Notes under the pieces: model-generated | Database searches by the model: none | Told to the model about the DNA's origin: nothing | The model's input: the letters and a program-made list of their open reading frames with translations, nothing else | In this document: positions 62,803 to 64,000 of the stretch, in pieces | Layout of the letters: each line of letters starts with the position of its first letter | Position numbering within the stretch: the first letter of the stretch is position 1 | Translations under genes and position numbers: made by a program | From: an uncultured Rhodobacterales bacterium | GTDB taxonomy: Bacteria > Pseudomonadota > Alphaproteobacteria > Rhodobacterales > Rhodobacteraceae | Direction: 5' to 3' | NCBI GenBank assembly: GCA_903873585.1 | Contig: CAIQOV010000025.1 | Location: 62,001-126,000, forward strand | Length of the DNA: 64,000 nt

Positions 62803-64000
62803 ATGGCGTCTTTTGTGGTGACGACCGACACGCAGTCGGGTCAAAACGTGTCGGCGGGTGAGTTCGGGTTTGTGGCGGCCTCGGGGTCTATCTTCGCCGC
62901 GGTGGGGTCTGCGGCGGCGCTCAGCGGTACGGCAACGCTGACAGCTTACGGCGCAATGGCTGCGGCATCGGCCAGCGCCTTGGTGCTAAAGGATGCGGGG
63001 TCCACCAGCGTGACGATTGCTGCCACAGGCTCTGTCATCACCAGCGCGATTGATCTGGCCGCAATCTCGGGTAGCGTTTCAGGGCCATTCGCGCTGCATT
63101 TGTCAGGGATGGTCAGCGGTGGGCAGGGGGTCAAACTGACAGCCTCTGCGCCGTCGTCGACCATCGACATCGGCAATGACGGCACGTTGCAGGGCTTGGG
63201 TTTTGCCGCAGGCCAAGCCATTGCCCTGACACTAAACCCGACATCCGCAGCCATCATCGCAAACACCGGAATGATCAGCACGGCAGGCAGCGGGCCCACG
63301 ATTCAAGTCTGGGGCCAAGGCGGTGTCACGCTGAGCAATGCGGGCAATATCGTCAACGCCTCTGCTGTTGGCGCTGCGATTGATGTGGATGGCACGCTGA
63401 CGCTGCGCAACTCTGGCCAGATACAGGGCGATGTGATCGCAACCCTGTCGGCCAATATCTTCAACGCAGGCTCTATCCACGGCGACATTCGCTTGGGCAG
63501 TGCCAATGACACGGTCAGGGTCAGTGGGCTGGTGATGGGCGATATTTTTCTGGGCGACGGGCGCGGGGCGTTTTACCAAACCGGCGGGCGCGTCATGGGC
63601 TGTGTGTATGGCGGTTCTGGCGATGACCAGTACCATATCGACCGGCCTGACACGGTGATCAGCGACACAACCGGCGGTTTGGACACGGTCTTTGCCACAA
63701 CAAGCTTTCAGCTTGGCAATGGGATCGAGAATTTGACCCTAAGCGGCGCGCTGGGCCTGACGGGCACGGGCAATTCCGGCGCGAATGTCCTGCTTGGTGC
63801 GGGCGGGGACGATGTTTTGTGGGGCCTTGGCGGCAATGATGCCCTTAACGGAGGCGAGGGCAACAATCGTCTGATGGGCGGCGCGGGACTAGATACATTG
63901 CGCGGCGGCGAGGGGAGTGACCGAATCGACGGCGGGCCTGGGGCCGATATGGTTTATGTCGGCTACGGCAATGACACGCTTTTGGGCGGCACGGGTCGCG
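62803..64000 (+). CDS. Second RTX exoprotein, paralogue of 60805-62586, truncated by window edge
   Basis: Open frame from ATG: MASFVVTTDTQSGQNVSAGEFGFVAASGSIFAAVGSAAALSGTATLTAYGAMAAASASALVLKDAGS..., later RTX repeats; no stop before 64000, hence missing from the ORF track. Confidence 0.9.
   Translation, partial: MASFVVTTDTQSGQNVSAGEFGFVAASGSIFAAVGSAAALSGTATLTAYGAMAAASASALVLKDAGSTSVTIAATGSVITSAIDLAAISGSVSGPFALHLSGMVSGGQGVKLTASAPSSTIDIGNDGTLQGLGFAAGQAIALTLNPTSAAIIANTGMISTAGSGPTIQVWGQGGVTLSNAGNIVNASAVGAAIDVDGTLTLRNSGQIQGDVIATLSANIFNAGSIHGDIRLGSANDTVRVSGLVMGDIFLGDGRGAFYQTGGRVMGCVYGGSGDDQYHIDRPDTVISDTTGGLDTVFATTSFQLGNGIENLTLSGALGLTGTGNSGANVLLGAGGDDVLWGLGGNDALNGGEGNNRLMGGAGLDTLRGGEGSDRIDGGPGADMVYVGYGNDTLLGGTGR

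Noticed and set aside
60805-64000. Direct repeats within the RTX genes considered as a CRISPR-like or tandem DNA repeat array
   Set aside because: Periodicity is explained by the coding GGxGxD nonapeptides and by gene duplication; no constant repeat with unique spacers.

Overview
64 kb window of a GC-rich alphaproteobacterial chromosome, most like Rhodobacteraceae (inferred from gene content and order, not from a search). It is mostly densely packed housekeeping genes: groES-groEL behind a perfect CIRCE operator, the mreB-mreC-mreD-mrdA-rodA cell-shape operon, leuA, ileS, ruvCAB, carB, purEK, pabBC, trxB/Lrp and a sat-cysC fusion. The most interesting signals are: (1) an unannotated 16-codon Ile-rich leader ORF (MSLICVIIARIIGPAF) plus GC hairpin upstream of ileS, a candidate ribosome-mediated attenuator of an aminoacyl-tRNA synthetase; (2) a Leu-rich leader ORF (MTKDLITASKVARVYRVMTAALPLGLLRLSRL) with mutually exclusive hairpins upstream of leuA; (3) an FMN riboswitch in front of an EamA transporter, implying riboflavin import (RibN-like); (4) a PIN-domain toxin paired with an unusual antitoxin-like protein lacking a recognisable classical DNA-binding domain; (5) tandemly duplicated RTX/beta-solenoid exoproteins with duplicated promoter regions, the second running off the window; (6) several families of short intergenic palindromes or repeats, one of which forms the C-terminal codons of pabC; (7) a TetR-aruH-aruI-like arginine transaminase operon and a stand-alone creatinase. 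No rRNA, tRNA, CRISPR array, prophage or transposase was recognised.
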